NCBI RefSeq assembly: GCF_011516645.4
Contig: NZ_CP088285.1
Location: forward strand, 7,024,501 to 7,088,500
Length of the DNA: 64,000 bases
From: Bradyrhizobium septentrionale
Lineage (GTDB): Bacteria; Pseudomonadota; Alphaproteobacteria; Rhizobiales; Xanthobacteraceae
Direction of reading: 5' to 3'
In this document: positions 37,626-45,636 of the stretch, piece after piece
Layout: each line of letters opens with the position of its first letter
How positions within the stretch are numbered: the stretch's first letter is position 1
Notes under the pieces: model-generated
Seen by the model: only the letters and a program-made list of their open reading frames with translations
What the model was told of the DNA's origin: nothing
The model's database searches: none
Position numbers and translations under genes: made by a program

Positions 37626-39998
37626 TTACGCCGCCTTCGCCTTGGCATCCTGGATTGCGCGCCAGACGCGCTCGGGCGTCAGCGGCATGTTGATGTGCTT
37701 GATGCCGTACTCCGACAGCGCGTCGATCACGGCGTTGACGATGCAGACGAGGCTGCCGGCGCAGCCGGCTTCGCCGCAGCCCTTGGTGCCGAGCGGGTTG
37801 GATTTGGCCGGCGAGGGGTGATCGCCGACCTGCATCGACGGCACGTCGCCGGCGCGCGGCAGCGCGTAGTCCATGAACGAGCCGGTGATCGGCTGGCCCG
37901 AGCCGTCGTAGCTGACTTCCTCCATCAGCGCCTGGCCGATGCCCTGCGCGACGCCGCCATGCAGCTGTCCCGCGACGATCATCGGATTGACCACGGTGCC
38001 GAAATCGTTGACCGCGGAGTAGCGCACGATCCTGACCACGCCGGTGTCAGGGTCGATCTCGACCTCGGCGACGTGGCAGCCGTTCGGGAAGGTCGATGCC
38101 GTCTCCTTGGTGGCGTGATCGACGTCGAGCGTCTCCGGCGTGCCCTCCGGCATCTTGGCCGTGCGCATCCGCTCGGCGAGCTCCATGATGCCGATCGAGC
38201 GGTCGGTGCCGGCGATGGTGAAGCGGCCCTGGCCGAACTCTATGTCGGCTTCAGATGCCTCCAGCATGTGCGCGGCGGCCTTCTTGCCCTTCTCGACGAC
38301 GAGCGCCGAAGCCTCGACGATCGCCTGTCCTGTCGCGGTGATCGAGCGCGAGCCGCCGGTGCCGTTGCCGAAGCGGACGAGATCGCTGTCGCCCTGTTCG
38401 AGCGTGATGTTCTCGAAGGGAACACCGAGTTGCTCGGACAGCACCTGTGCGAACGGCGTGGCGTGGCCCTGGCCGTAATCGAGCGTGCCGGTGGTGAGCT
38501 TCACCGAGCCGTCGGGCTCGAAGGTGATCTTGCCGAGCTCGCCGCTCGGCGGCGCGGTGACCTCGAGATAGGAGCCGATGGCGACGCCGCGCAGCCTGCC
38601 GCTCTTTTTGCTCTCCTTCTTGCGCCTGGCAAAATTGTCGTAATCGGAGATCTCCAGCGCCTTCTGGAACACGCCGGCGAAATCGCCGCTGTCATAGGTG
38701 ACGCCGGAGGCGGCCGGGAACGGCAGCTGCGACGGCTTGATGAAATTGCGCTTGCGCAAGGTGAAGCGGTTGATGCCCATCTCGTCGGCGGCGGCGTCGA
38801 TCAGCCGCTCCTTGTAGTAATTGGCCTCGGGCCGGCCGGCGCCGCGATAGGCGCCCATCAGCGTGGTGTTGGTCAAAACCGTCTTGATGTCGACGCCGAG
38901 CAGCGGCGTGCGATAGACGCTGGCGAGGTTCTTGCCGGTGTTGAGCGACAGCGGGCCCGGCGCGACGCCGGTGATATAGGCGCCGAGATTGCCGTAGCCT
39001 GACAGCCGCACCGCGAGGAACTTGCCGTCGGCATCGAGCGCGAGCTCGGCATGGATCAGCTGCGCGCGGCCCTGGCTGTCGGAGAGGAAACTGGTCGAGC
39101 GCTCGTCCAGCCACTTCACCGGGCGGCCGAGCTCGCGCGCCGCATGCGCGATGCAGGTGTATTCGGGATAGTTCATGTTCTTCATCCCGAACGAGCCGCC
39201 GACATTGGCGGTGAGAATACGAACCTTGTCGGCTGGCACGTTGAGGATCTTTGCAAACCCGGCCCTGTTGCCGGAGACGCCCTGGGTCGGCACCTGCAGC
39301 GTGAAGCGTTCGGTCTTCTTGTCATAATGCGCGAGCGCGACGCGCGGCTCCATCGAGACCACGGCGACGCGGGTGTTGACGATGTCGAGTTTTGTCACAT
39401 GCGCGGCGCCGGCGAACGCGGCCTCGATCTTCGCGGTGTCGCCATAGTGATAATCCAGCGCGACATTGTTCGGGATGTTGTCGTAGAGCTGCGGCGCGCC
39501 GGGCTTGGCGGCTTCGGCCGCGTCGGTCACGGCCGGCAGCGGCTCGATGTCGATCTCGACGGCCTCGGCCGCATCGCGCGCCTGCGCCGCGGTCTCCGCG
39601 ACCACGAAGGCCACGGGATCGCCGACGAAGCGCACCTTGTCGGTGACCAGCGCGGGGCGGTTGGTCTGGAGCAGCGGCGACCCGTCACGGTTCTTCAGCG
39701 GCAGGCCGCAGGTGAAGGGGTTGTAGCCCTTGGCGGCGAGATCGGCGCCGGTCCAGACCCCGAGCACGCCCGGCATCGCCTTGGCGGCCGCCGTATCGAT
39801 GCCCTTGATGATTCCGTGGGCATGGGAGGAACGAACCATCCAGCAAGTGACTTGGCCGGGCAGGGTGAAATCGTCGGTGTATTTGCCCTTGCCGCGCACC
39901 AGGGTGTCGTCCTCCTTTCGTCGAACCGGCTGTCCGACACCGTATTTTTGCAGTGCGATAGCGTTCTCGAGGGAGGCGGGCGGCGTATGATCTTGCAT
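37626..39998 (-). CDS. Xanthine dehydrogenase-family molybdopterin-binding subunit
   Basis: 790 residues (CoxL/XdhB class). The N-terminal part has VGQPVRRKEDDTLVRGKGKYTDDFTLPG. Molybdopterin-binding segments include VGGSFGMKN and GAYRGAGRPEANYY; the latter lacks the CO-dehydrogenase active-loop AYRCSFR, so it is form II or another hydroxylase. The catalytic glutamate is in KGCGEAGCAGS near the C-terminus. Neither the 2Fe-2S nor the FAD subunit gene adjoins, so the subunit is orphaned here. Confidence 0.88.
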   Translation of the reverse strand: MQDHTPPASLENAIALQKYGVGQPVRRKEDDTLVRGKGKYTDDFTLPGQVTCWMVRSSHAHGIIKGIDTAAAKAMPGVLGVWTGADLAAKGYNPFTCGLPLKNRDGSPLLQTNRPALVTDKVRFVGDPVAFVVAETAAQARDAAEAVEIDIEPLPAVTDAAEAAKPGAPQLYDNIPNNVALDYHYGDTAKIEAAFAGAAHVTKLDIVNTRVAVVSMEPRVALAHYDKKTERFTLQVPTQGVSGNRAGFAKILNVPADKVRILTANVGGSFGMKNMNYPEYTCIAHAARELGRPVKWLDERSTSFLSDSQGRAQLIHAELALDADGKFLAVRLSGYGNLGAYITGVAPGPLSLNTGKNLASVYRTPLLGVDIKTVLTNTTLMGAYRGAGRPEANYYKERLIDAAADEMGINRFTLRKRNFIKPSQLPFPAASGVTYDSGDFAGVFQKALEISDYDNFARRKKESKKSGRLRGVAIGSYLEVTAPPSGELGKITFEPDGSVKLTTGTLDYGQGHATPFAQVLSEQLGVPFENITLEQGDSDLVRFGNGTGGSRSITATGQAIVEASALVVEKGKKAAAHMLEASEADIEFGQGRFTIAGTDRSIGIMELAERMRTAKMPEGTPETLDVDHATKETASTFPNGCHVAEVEIDPDTGVVRIVRYSAVNDFGTVVNPMIVAGQLHGGVAQGIGQALMEEVSYDGSGQPITGSFMDYALPRAGDVPSMQVGDHPSPAKSNPLGTKGCGEAGCAGSLVCIVNAVIDALSEYGIKHINMPLTPERVWRAIQDAKAKAA

Positions 39999-40210
39999 CG
40001 GAAAATGACCTGAAATGCCCGGATTTGCTGGAGTTTGGGGGCGCTGAGGAGATAACGCACACCCCCCTTAACGACAACGCCCGATTAGGCATGGACCCAA
40101 TGTGAACGGAGTTTGCGCAGGCCCTTGGCGCTGCTAAAGTTTCCGTGAACGACAATTCTTCGGCGGGCCCTATGGATTCCCCTTGGGCCCTGCGGAAAGA
40201 CAGTATTTTG

Positions 40211-41254
40211 ATGAATGACCATGTGCGGCTTTGTGACGGTCCTCCGGCCGGCGAAGCCCCGTCAGGCTTGGTTGCGGCAGGACCGGAGACCGGCGTCTAC
40301 GCCGCGCTCGATCTTGGCACCAACAATTGCCGGCTCCTGATCGCCTGTCCGACCGGCGACGGGTTCCGCGTGGTCGATTCGTTTTCGCGGATCATCCGGC
40401 TCGGCGAGGGCATCGCTGCGACCGGCTCGATCAGCGAGGCGGCGATCGAGCGTGCGATTGCCGCGCTCGCCATTTGCAGCGACAAGATCCGCTATCGCAA
40501 CGCCCGCCGGCTGCGGCTGATCGCCACCGAGGCCTGCCGCGCCGCCGGCAACGCCGAGAGTTTTCGCGCGCGCGTCGCGGCCGAGACCGGCATCAAGCTC
40601 GAGGTGATCGACCGCGAGACCGAGGCGACGCTCGCCGTGATCGGCTGCTCACCGCTGCTCGACCCCAGGGGGCGCGGCGCCATCCTGTTCGACATCGGCG
40701 GCGGCTCGACCGAACTGGTGCGGATCGAGCGCGATCCCGACGCGCCCAATGCTCCGCCACGCATCAAGGCGTGGATGTCGATCCCGCTCGGCGTCGTCAC
40801 GCTGGCCGAGCATTTCGGCGGCAAGAACGTCACGCGGGATCTGTATGCCCAGATGATCGACGAGGTCGCGCGACACGTCGCGCCGTTCGCGGCCGAGCAC
40901 GGCGAGGACCTGCGCGACATGCACATGCTCGGCACCTCGGGCACCGGGACCACGCTCGCCGGCGTGTTCCTCAATTTGTCGCGCTACGACCGCCGCCGCA
41001 TCGACGGCATCTGGATGAACGATGGCGACGTCACGGCTACGATCCAGAAGCTGCTCGGCATGAGCTATGAGGCGCGCGTCAGCAACAGCTGCATCAGCGT
41101 CGAGCGGGCCGATCTGGTGCTCGCCGGCTGCGCGATCCTCGACGCGATCCGCAACGCATTCCCGATGCCGCGGCTCCGCGTCGCCGATCGCGGCCTGCGC
41201 GAGGGCATGCTGGTCGAGATGATGCGCGAGGACGGCGCGCTGCGGGCGTGCTAG
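40211..41254 (+). CDS. Ppx/GppA-family phosphatase
   Basis: 347 residues from the ATG preceded by GGAAAGA; an upstream GTG (40145) is possible. Actin-like ATPase fold: VYAALDLGTNNCRLLI (phosphate 1), FDIGGGSTEL and GTSGTGTTLAGV as further phosphate loops. Exopolyphosphatase or pppGpp hydrolase of the stringent response or polyphosphate metabolism. rlmE follows 33 bp downstream. Confidence 0.85.
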   Translation: MNDHVRLCDGPPAGEAPSGLVAAGPETGVYAALDLGTNNCRLLIACPTGDGFRVVDSFSRIIRLGEGIAATGSISEAAIERAIAALAICSDKIRYRNARRLRLIATEACRAAGNAESFRARVAAETGIKLEVIDRETEATLAVIGCSPLLDPRGRGAILFDIGGGSTELVRIERDPDAPNAPPRIKAWMSIPLGVVTLAEHFGGKNVTRDLYAQMIDEVARHVAPFAAEHGEDLRDMHMLGTSGTGTTLAGVFLNLSRYDRRRIDGIWMNDGDVTATIQKLLGMSYEARVSNSCISVERADLVLAGCAILDAIRNAFPMPRLRVADRGLREGMLVEMMREDGALRAC

Positions 41255-41287
41255 AACACGCCCAATCACACCAATCCAAGAAAGATC

Positions 41288-41986
41288 ATGGCGAAAGACA
41301 CCACCGGGCGGCTGCACGTCACGGTCAAGAGCGGCGGCAAGCGAAAACTGTCGTCAAAACTCTGGCTCGAGCGCCAGCTCAACGATCCCTATGTCGCCAA
41401 GGCCAAGGCGATGGGCTACCGCTCGCGCGCGGCCTTCAAGCTGCTCGAGATCGACGACAAATATCGCCTGCTCAAGCCGGGCATGACGGTGGTCGACCTC
41501 GGCGCTGCGCCCGGCGGCTGGAGCCAGATCGCGGCCAAGCGCACCGGCGCGGCCGACGGCAAGGGCAAGGTGATTGCGATCGATCTGCTGGAGATGGGCG
41601 AAATCCCCGGCGTCAACTTCGCGCAGCTCGACTTCCTCGACCATGACGCGCCGGCGAAGCTGATCGCGATGATGGGCGGCCGCGCCGATTTCGTGATGTC
41701 CGACATGGCCGCCAACACCACGGGCCACCGCAAGACCGATCAGCTGCGCATCATCGGCCTGGTCGAGACCGCCGCGCATTTTGCCGGCGAGGTGCTCAAT
41801 CCCGGCGGCACCTTCCTGGCAAAGGTGTTTCAGAGCGGCGCCGACGCCGAGCTGGTGGCGCAGCTGAAGCGCGATTTCGCCAGCGTGCGCCACGTCAAGC
41901 CGTCCGCCAGCCGGCAGGATTCGTCCGAGCGCTACGTACTGGCGACGGGATTTCGCGGGCAGCCCGGCTCGCCAAAGGCTTCGTAA
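41288..41986 (+). CDS. rlmE: 23S rRNA (uridine2552-2'-O)-methyltransferase RlmE
   Basis: 232 residues. [53 protein letters not shown] contains the SAM motif DLGAAPGGW. The K-D-K-E catalytic tetrad positions include K (RAAFKL), D in [13 protein letters not shown] in FLAKVF and E near YVLATGF. Methylates U2552 in the ribosomal A-loop. The N-terminus has a short basic extension common in alphaproteobacteria. Confidence 0.94.
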   Translation: MAKDTTGRLHVTVKSGGKRKLSSKLWLERQLNDPYVAKAKAMGYRSRAAFKLLEIDDKYRLLKPGMTVVDLGAAPGGWSQIAAKRTGAADGKGKVIAIDLLEMGEIPGVNFAQLDFLDHDAPAKLIAMMGGRADFVMSDMAANTTGHRKTDQLRIIGLVETAAHFAGEVLNPGGTFLAKVFQSGADAELVAQLKRDFASVRHVKPSASRQDSSERYVLATGFRGQPGSPKAS

Positions 41987-42004
41987 TTCGCAGATATCTC
42001 CCGA

Positions 42005-42091
42005 TGTCATGGCCGGGCTTGTCACGGCCATCCACGTCTTGAGTTGCAGGCACAGAAGACGTGGATGCCCGGGACAAGCCCGGGCATGACG
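42005..42091. repeat. REP-like palindromic element
   Basis: GTCATGGCCGGGCTTGTCAC mirrors GACAAGCCCGGGCATGAC; same family as 31438. Confidence 0.75.
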
Positions 42092-42103
42092 GATGTGGGC
42101 TGG

Positions 42104-43591
42104 TCACCCCAGCCGCTGATCCCGCGCGTTCTGCGTATCCTCGGTCGCGACCTTGACGGCCTCAGTGGCGGCGCGCTTCTCGGCGCCCTTGCGGCTGGAA
42201 ATGTCGATCGCCTTGCGGCCGGCGATTTCGTTGCCGGCGTCAACCGGCATCTGCCAGAAGAACCAGGCCGAGGCCGCCGAGATCAGCGACACCACGATGA
42301 AGGCCGGCGCGAACACGTCGGCGGAGAGCTCGGTCGCATGGTGCAGCGCCAGCGTGGTTTCAACCGAGAACGCGCCGACCGCGACGCCCGCTGACACCGC
42401 GAGCTGCTGGTTGACGCTGACGAGGGTGGTGGCGCGGCTCATCTGCGGCGCCTCGACTTCTGCATAAGCGACTGTGTTGATCGCGGTGAACTGCAGCGAG
42501 CGGAAGAAGCCGCCGACCACCAAAATGGTGAAGATCAGCATCAGCGGCGTCGAGATCGTGAACAGGGCGCAAGCGGCCAGGAAGGCCGAGCTGACCACTG
42601 CGTTGACGGTCATCATGTTGCGGAAGCCGAAGGCGCGGATGATGCGCGCGGCCAGCGTCTTCATGCCCATGGCGCCGACCGCGGAGGCAAAGGTCACGAG
42701 ACCGGACTGGAACGGCGACAGGCCGAAGCCGACCTGCATCAGAAGCGGCAGCAGGAACGGCAGCGCGCCGATGCCGAGCCGGAACATGAAGCCGCCGATG
42801 ATCGACGCGCGCATCGTCGGCAGCCGCAGCAGGCCGAAATCGAGCACCGGCGAACCGGTGCGCCGGGCGTGGATGACATAGAGCGTCATCGACACCGTGC
42901 CGACCCCGACCAAAGCGGCGACGATCGGCCACGGCAGCAGATTGAGGCCCGCGACCGAAAGCCCGAAGGCGATGCCGGCAAGCCCGATGCCGGCCAGCAC
43001 CAGCCCCACGAGATCGAAGCGCTCGGGGTCTTCGCTCTTGATCGGGTCGATATATTTCAGCGCCAGGAAGATGCCGAGCAGCCCGATCGGAATGTTGATC
43101 AGGAAGATCCAGTGCCAGGAGAAGTAGGTGGTGATGAAGCCGCCGAGCGGTGGCCCGATCACCGGACCTATCAGCGCGGGCACGGTGACCCAGGCCATCG
43201 CGTTGACCAGCGCGCTCTTGTCGACCGAGCGCAATAGCACCAGGCGTCCGACCGGGGTCATCATCGCCCCGCCGAGGCCCTGCAGGATGCGGGCGAACAC
43301 GAAATCGGTCACCGAGGAGGACAGCGCGCAGCCGATCGAGCCCAGCATGAACACGGCGACCGCGCCGGCAAACACGATGCGGGCGCCGAAGCGGTCCGCG
43401 GTCCAACCGCTCGCCGGGATGAACACCGCGAGCGAAAGCAGATAGGACGTGATCGCGAGCTTCAGCGTCAGCGGGCTGGTGCCGATATCGGCGGCGATCG
43501 CCGGCAGCGAGGTCGCGATCACAGTCGAATCCATGTTCTCCATGAACAGGGCGCTAGCGACGATCAGTGGAATGATACGCTGATTTTTCAA
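42104..43591 (-). CDS. DHA2-family MFS drug exporter (EmrB-like)
   Basis: 495 residues with about 14 hydrophobic helices. MFS motif A is GWTADRFGAR in the loop after TM2; ARILQGLGGAMMTPVGRLVLLR covers motif B; GPPLGGFITTYFSWHWIFLINIP is motif C, typical of DHA2 proton antiporters such as EmrB. No EmrA-like partner lies next door. Inner membrane. Confidence 0.87.
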   Translation of the reverse strand: MKNQRIIPLIVASALFMENMDSTVIATSLPAIAADIGTSPLTLKLAITSYLLSLAVFIPASGWTADRFGARIVFAGAVAVFMLGSIGCALSSSVTDFVFARILQGLGGAMMTPVGRLVLLRSVDKSALVNAMAWVTVPALIGPVIGPPLGGFITTYFSWHWIFLINIPIGLLGIFLALKYIDPIKSEDPERFDLVGLVLAGIGLAGIAFGLSVAGLNLLPWPIVAALVGVGTVSMTLYVIHARRTGSPVLDFGLLRLPTMRASIIGGFMFRLGIGALPFLLPLLMQVGFGLSPFQSGLVTFASAVGAMGMKTLAARIIRAFGFRNMMTVNAVVSSAFLAACALFTISTPLMLIFTILVVGGFFRSLQFTAINTVAYAEVEAPQMSRATTLVSVNQQLAVSAGVAVGAFSVETTLALHHATELSADVFAPAFIVVSLISAASAWFFWQMPVDAGNEIAGRKAIDISSRKGAEKRAATEAVKVATEDTQNARDQRLG

Positions 43592-44145
43592 TGGCTTGGT
43601 CGATTCGTGGAACTTCCGGGGCCGTTAGACTTGGCACAGAATGGCAGCGATTTGCACCCTGATCCCGGGAATATCCGAGGAGCGTTTTAGAGCGCAATCC
43701 ACCAATGATCCCGTCGCGTAATCGCTCTCGCTTGATCCGGCCGCCGTGCCTTTCGGCAGCAATCCGCAGAGCCACTGCTAAATACGTGCAGCAGAGAAGT
43801 CATCGCTCCTCCGTGACCGTCCCGGACTGGTTCGGCTGCGCGCGACCGCCACCAAGAAGGTTCGCGCAGCTTCCGATGCATGATCGATTTCCTCGTCATG
43901 CCGCACCTTCTCGAACTGGAACTTCCGATTGCCGATGAGCGTCGGCGCGCGCTGAAAAGCGCCTGCTCGATTTGTTTCTAAACATTTCCAATGGAACATC
44001 GAGGCAGGCATTGAAGGCCTCACAACTTTCAGTCAATCTGAATCCATTGCTCAATTTTCAAATCCTGAAATGAAGTTTTCATGTCGACGATCTCCTGCAC
44101 GTCCCTAACGGGCACGGCTGCGTCCGAAACCCTCTTCCAATCCGA
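43592..44145. other. Intergenic region without supported gene
   Basis: Several short frames exist but none shows a family motif or ribosome site. Local base composition is lower in G+C than neighbouring genes, suggesting noncoding or decayed sequence, with the promoter of the rightward LuxR gene probably near its 3' end. Confidence 0.4.
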
Positions 44146-45306
44146 ATGAGTCCCTCCGATCGATCGGACCCCATGCCCGCTGCCACCGACCGTCTCCTCG
44201 CCGCCGTCGAAGCGATCTATGACACCGCGCCCAATCCATCACTCTGGCCATCCGCTCTTGGCAAGATCGGCGACTGCTTCGATGACGCCGGCGCGATCCT
44301 CGAATGGCGAAAGGAAGATGCGACGTTCGGCGTGATCGTCTCCGAAAGCCTCACAGCGGCGGCCCGCGAGTTCGAGGCGCAGTGGGCGCAGCACAATTTC
44401 AAGGGCGAACGAGCGATACAGTCCGGCCTCTACTTCAGCGGCGAGCCCGTCACGGATCGGCACATTGGTCCGATCGACGATGCCTACCTCAATCATCCCT
44501 TCCAAAAGGAATTCCTCGTCAAACACGGCTTAGGCTGGTTTGGCGCGGTGGGAGTGTCGCCGGATCCACGGATTGCTGTGGGGCTCAGCGTGCAGCGGGA
44601 TTTCGCCAAGCCGCAATTCTCCGATGCTGAACTCGATCTCGTCGCCACGCTGGGACGCCACGTCGAGAAATCCTTGCGGCTGTCGATCAGGCTGCTTGAT
44701 ACCGAACTTGCCAATCTCGGCCTCGGCGACGCGCTCGCCCGGATCGGCATCGGCGTGTTTGCGCTGGACTGGTCGGCGCGCGTGCTATTCGCCAACCCGG
44801 TCGGAAAGAGCCTTCTCGGCGAGGTGTTCGACCTCGTGAACGATCATCTACGCGTTCGCATGGCGGCGAACCGGGCTCCGTTCGAGGCCGCGATGACGCA
44901 AATGCTTCGCGGCGGGGCGAGCGACCTCCTGGCCGAGCCAAGACCCATTCTCGTCGGGCCGACCTCGACAGACCGACGTTTCGTCATCTACCTGCTCCCG
45001 ATCACGGCCGGCGCACTCTCAGCCAATCATGTCCTGACCCATACCCGGGCGATCGTCCTCGCGATCGAGCAAAAGTCCGCCGAGCCGCCCGACCCCGCGG
45101 TCGTGCGTGACATCCTCGGATTGACGCTTGGCGAAGCCAGGGTCGCCTCGCTGGTCGGTTCGGGTCTTCCGCCGCGAATGGCTGCGGAACGTCTCGGAAT
45201 TGCCGAGGATACGGCCCGCAACGTGCTGAAGCGGGTGTTTGAGAAGCTGAACGTCTCGCGGCAAAGCGAACTCACGGCGCTGCTCGGCCGGCTGGTCTTG
45301 CGATGA
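44146..45306 (+). CDS. LuxR-family transcriptional regulator
   Basis: 386 residues. Residues ~10-300 are a sensor region (two PAS/GAF-like halves, no obvious cofactor cysteine). The C-terminal LuxR helix-turn-helix is LTLGEARVASLVGSGLPPRMAAERLGIAEDTARNVLKRVFEKLNVSRQSELTALL (about 325-380). A second in-frame ATG nine codons downstream is also possible. It lies directly upstream of an RTX protein gene and may regulate it (inference). Confidence 0.84.
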   Translation: MSPSDRSDPMPAATDRLLAAVEAIYDTAPNPSLWPSALGKIGDCFDDAGAILEWRKEDATFGVIVSESLTAAAREFEAQWAQHNFKGERAIQSGLYFSGEPVTDRHIGPIDDAYLNHPFQKEFLVKHGLGWFGAVGVSPDPRIAVGLSVQRDFAKPQFSDAELDLVATLGRHVEKSLRLSIRLLDTELANLGLGDALARIGIGVFALDWSARVLFANPVGKSLLGEVFDLVNDHLRVRMAANRAPFEAAMTQMLRGGASDLLAEPRPILVGPTSTDRRFVIYLLPITAGALSANHVLTHTRAIVLAIEQKSAEPPDPAVVRDILGLTLGEARVASLVGSGLPPRMAAERLGIAEDTARNVLKRVFEKLNVSRQSELTALLGRLVLR

Positions 45307-45636
45307 TCTCGGATCATCGCGGCGCATCCTTTTGCGTCGCCGGTCCAATGAATCGCACAGATTGTATCGCAAAAAATGAGCGCTTAGACCCATTTGGGTC
45401 ATGTCCCTGCGGTGGGGCAGCGGAATATCCCCCTGCGATCGCGTGCAGCGGACTGAAGCCCTTTGGTTTCCCAATCATGTCTCGGTTTCTCAAGAAGCTT
45501 GCGGTCGTCCTGGTGACGGCGCCGCTGCCGTTGTCCTGCTTTGCGACGGGCATAGCCGGATATTCGGTGCTGAGTTTGACACGCGAGACGCTCCTTTTTC
45601 ATTTCACTCATTTCTCAATTCATACTGGAGAAGATT
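45307..45636. other. Intergenic region upstream of RTX gene
   Basis: These 330 bp hold no convincing gene. A rightward frame at 45478 (hydrophobic start, MSRFLKKLAVVLV) overlaps the RTX start and ends in nonsense-like sequence, so it is not called. The RTX ribosome site (GGAGAAG) lies at its right end. Confidence 0.4.

Noticed and set aside
43592..44145. Short frames of 70-80 codons in the intergenic region
   Set aside because: No ribosome site, no conserved motif, atypical codon use.
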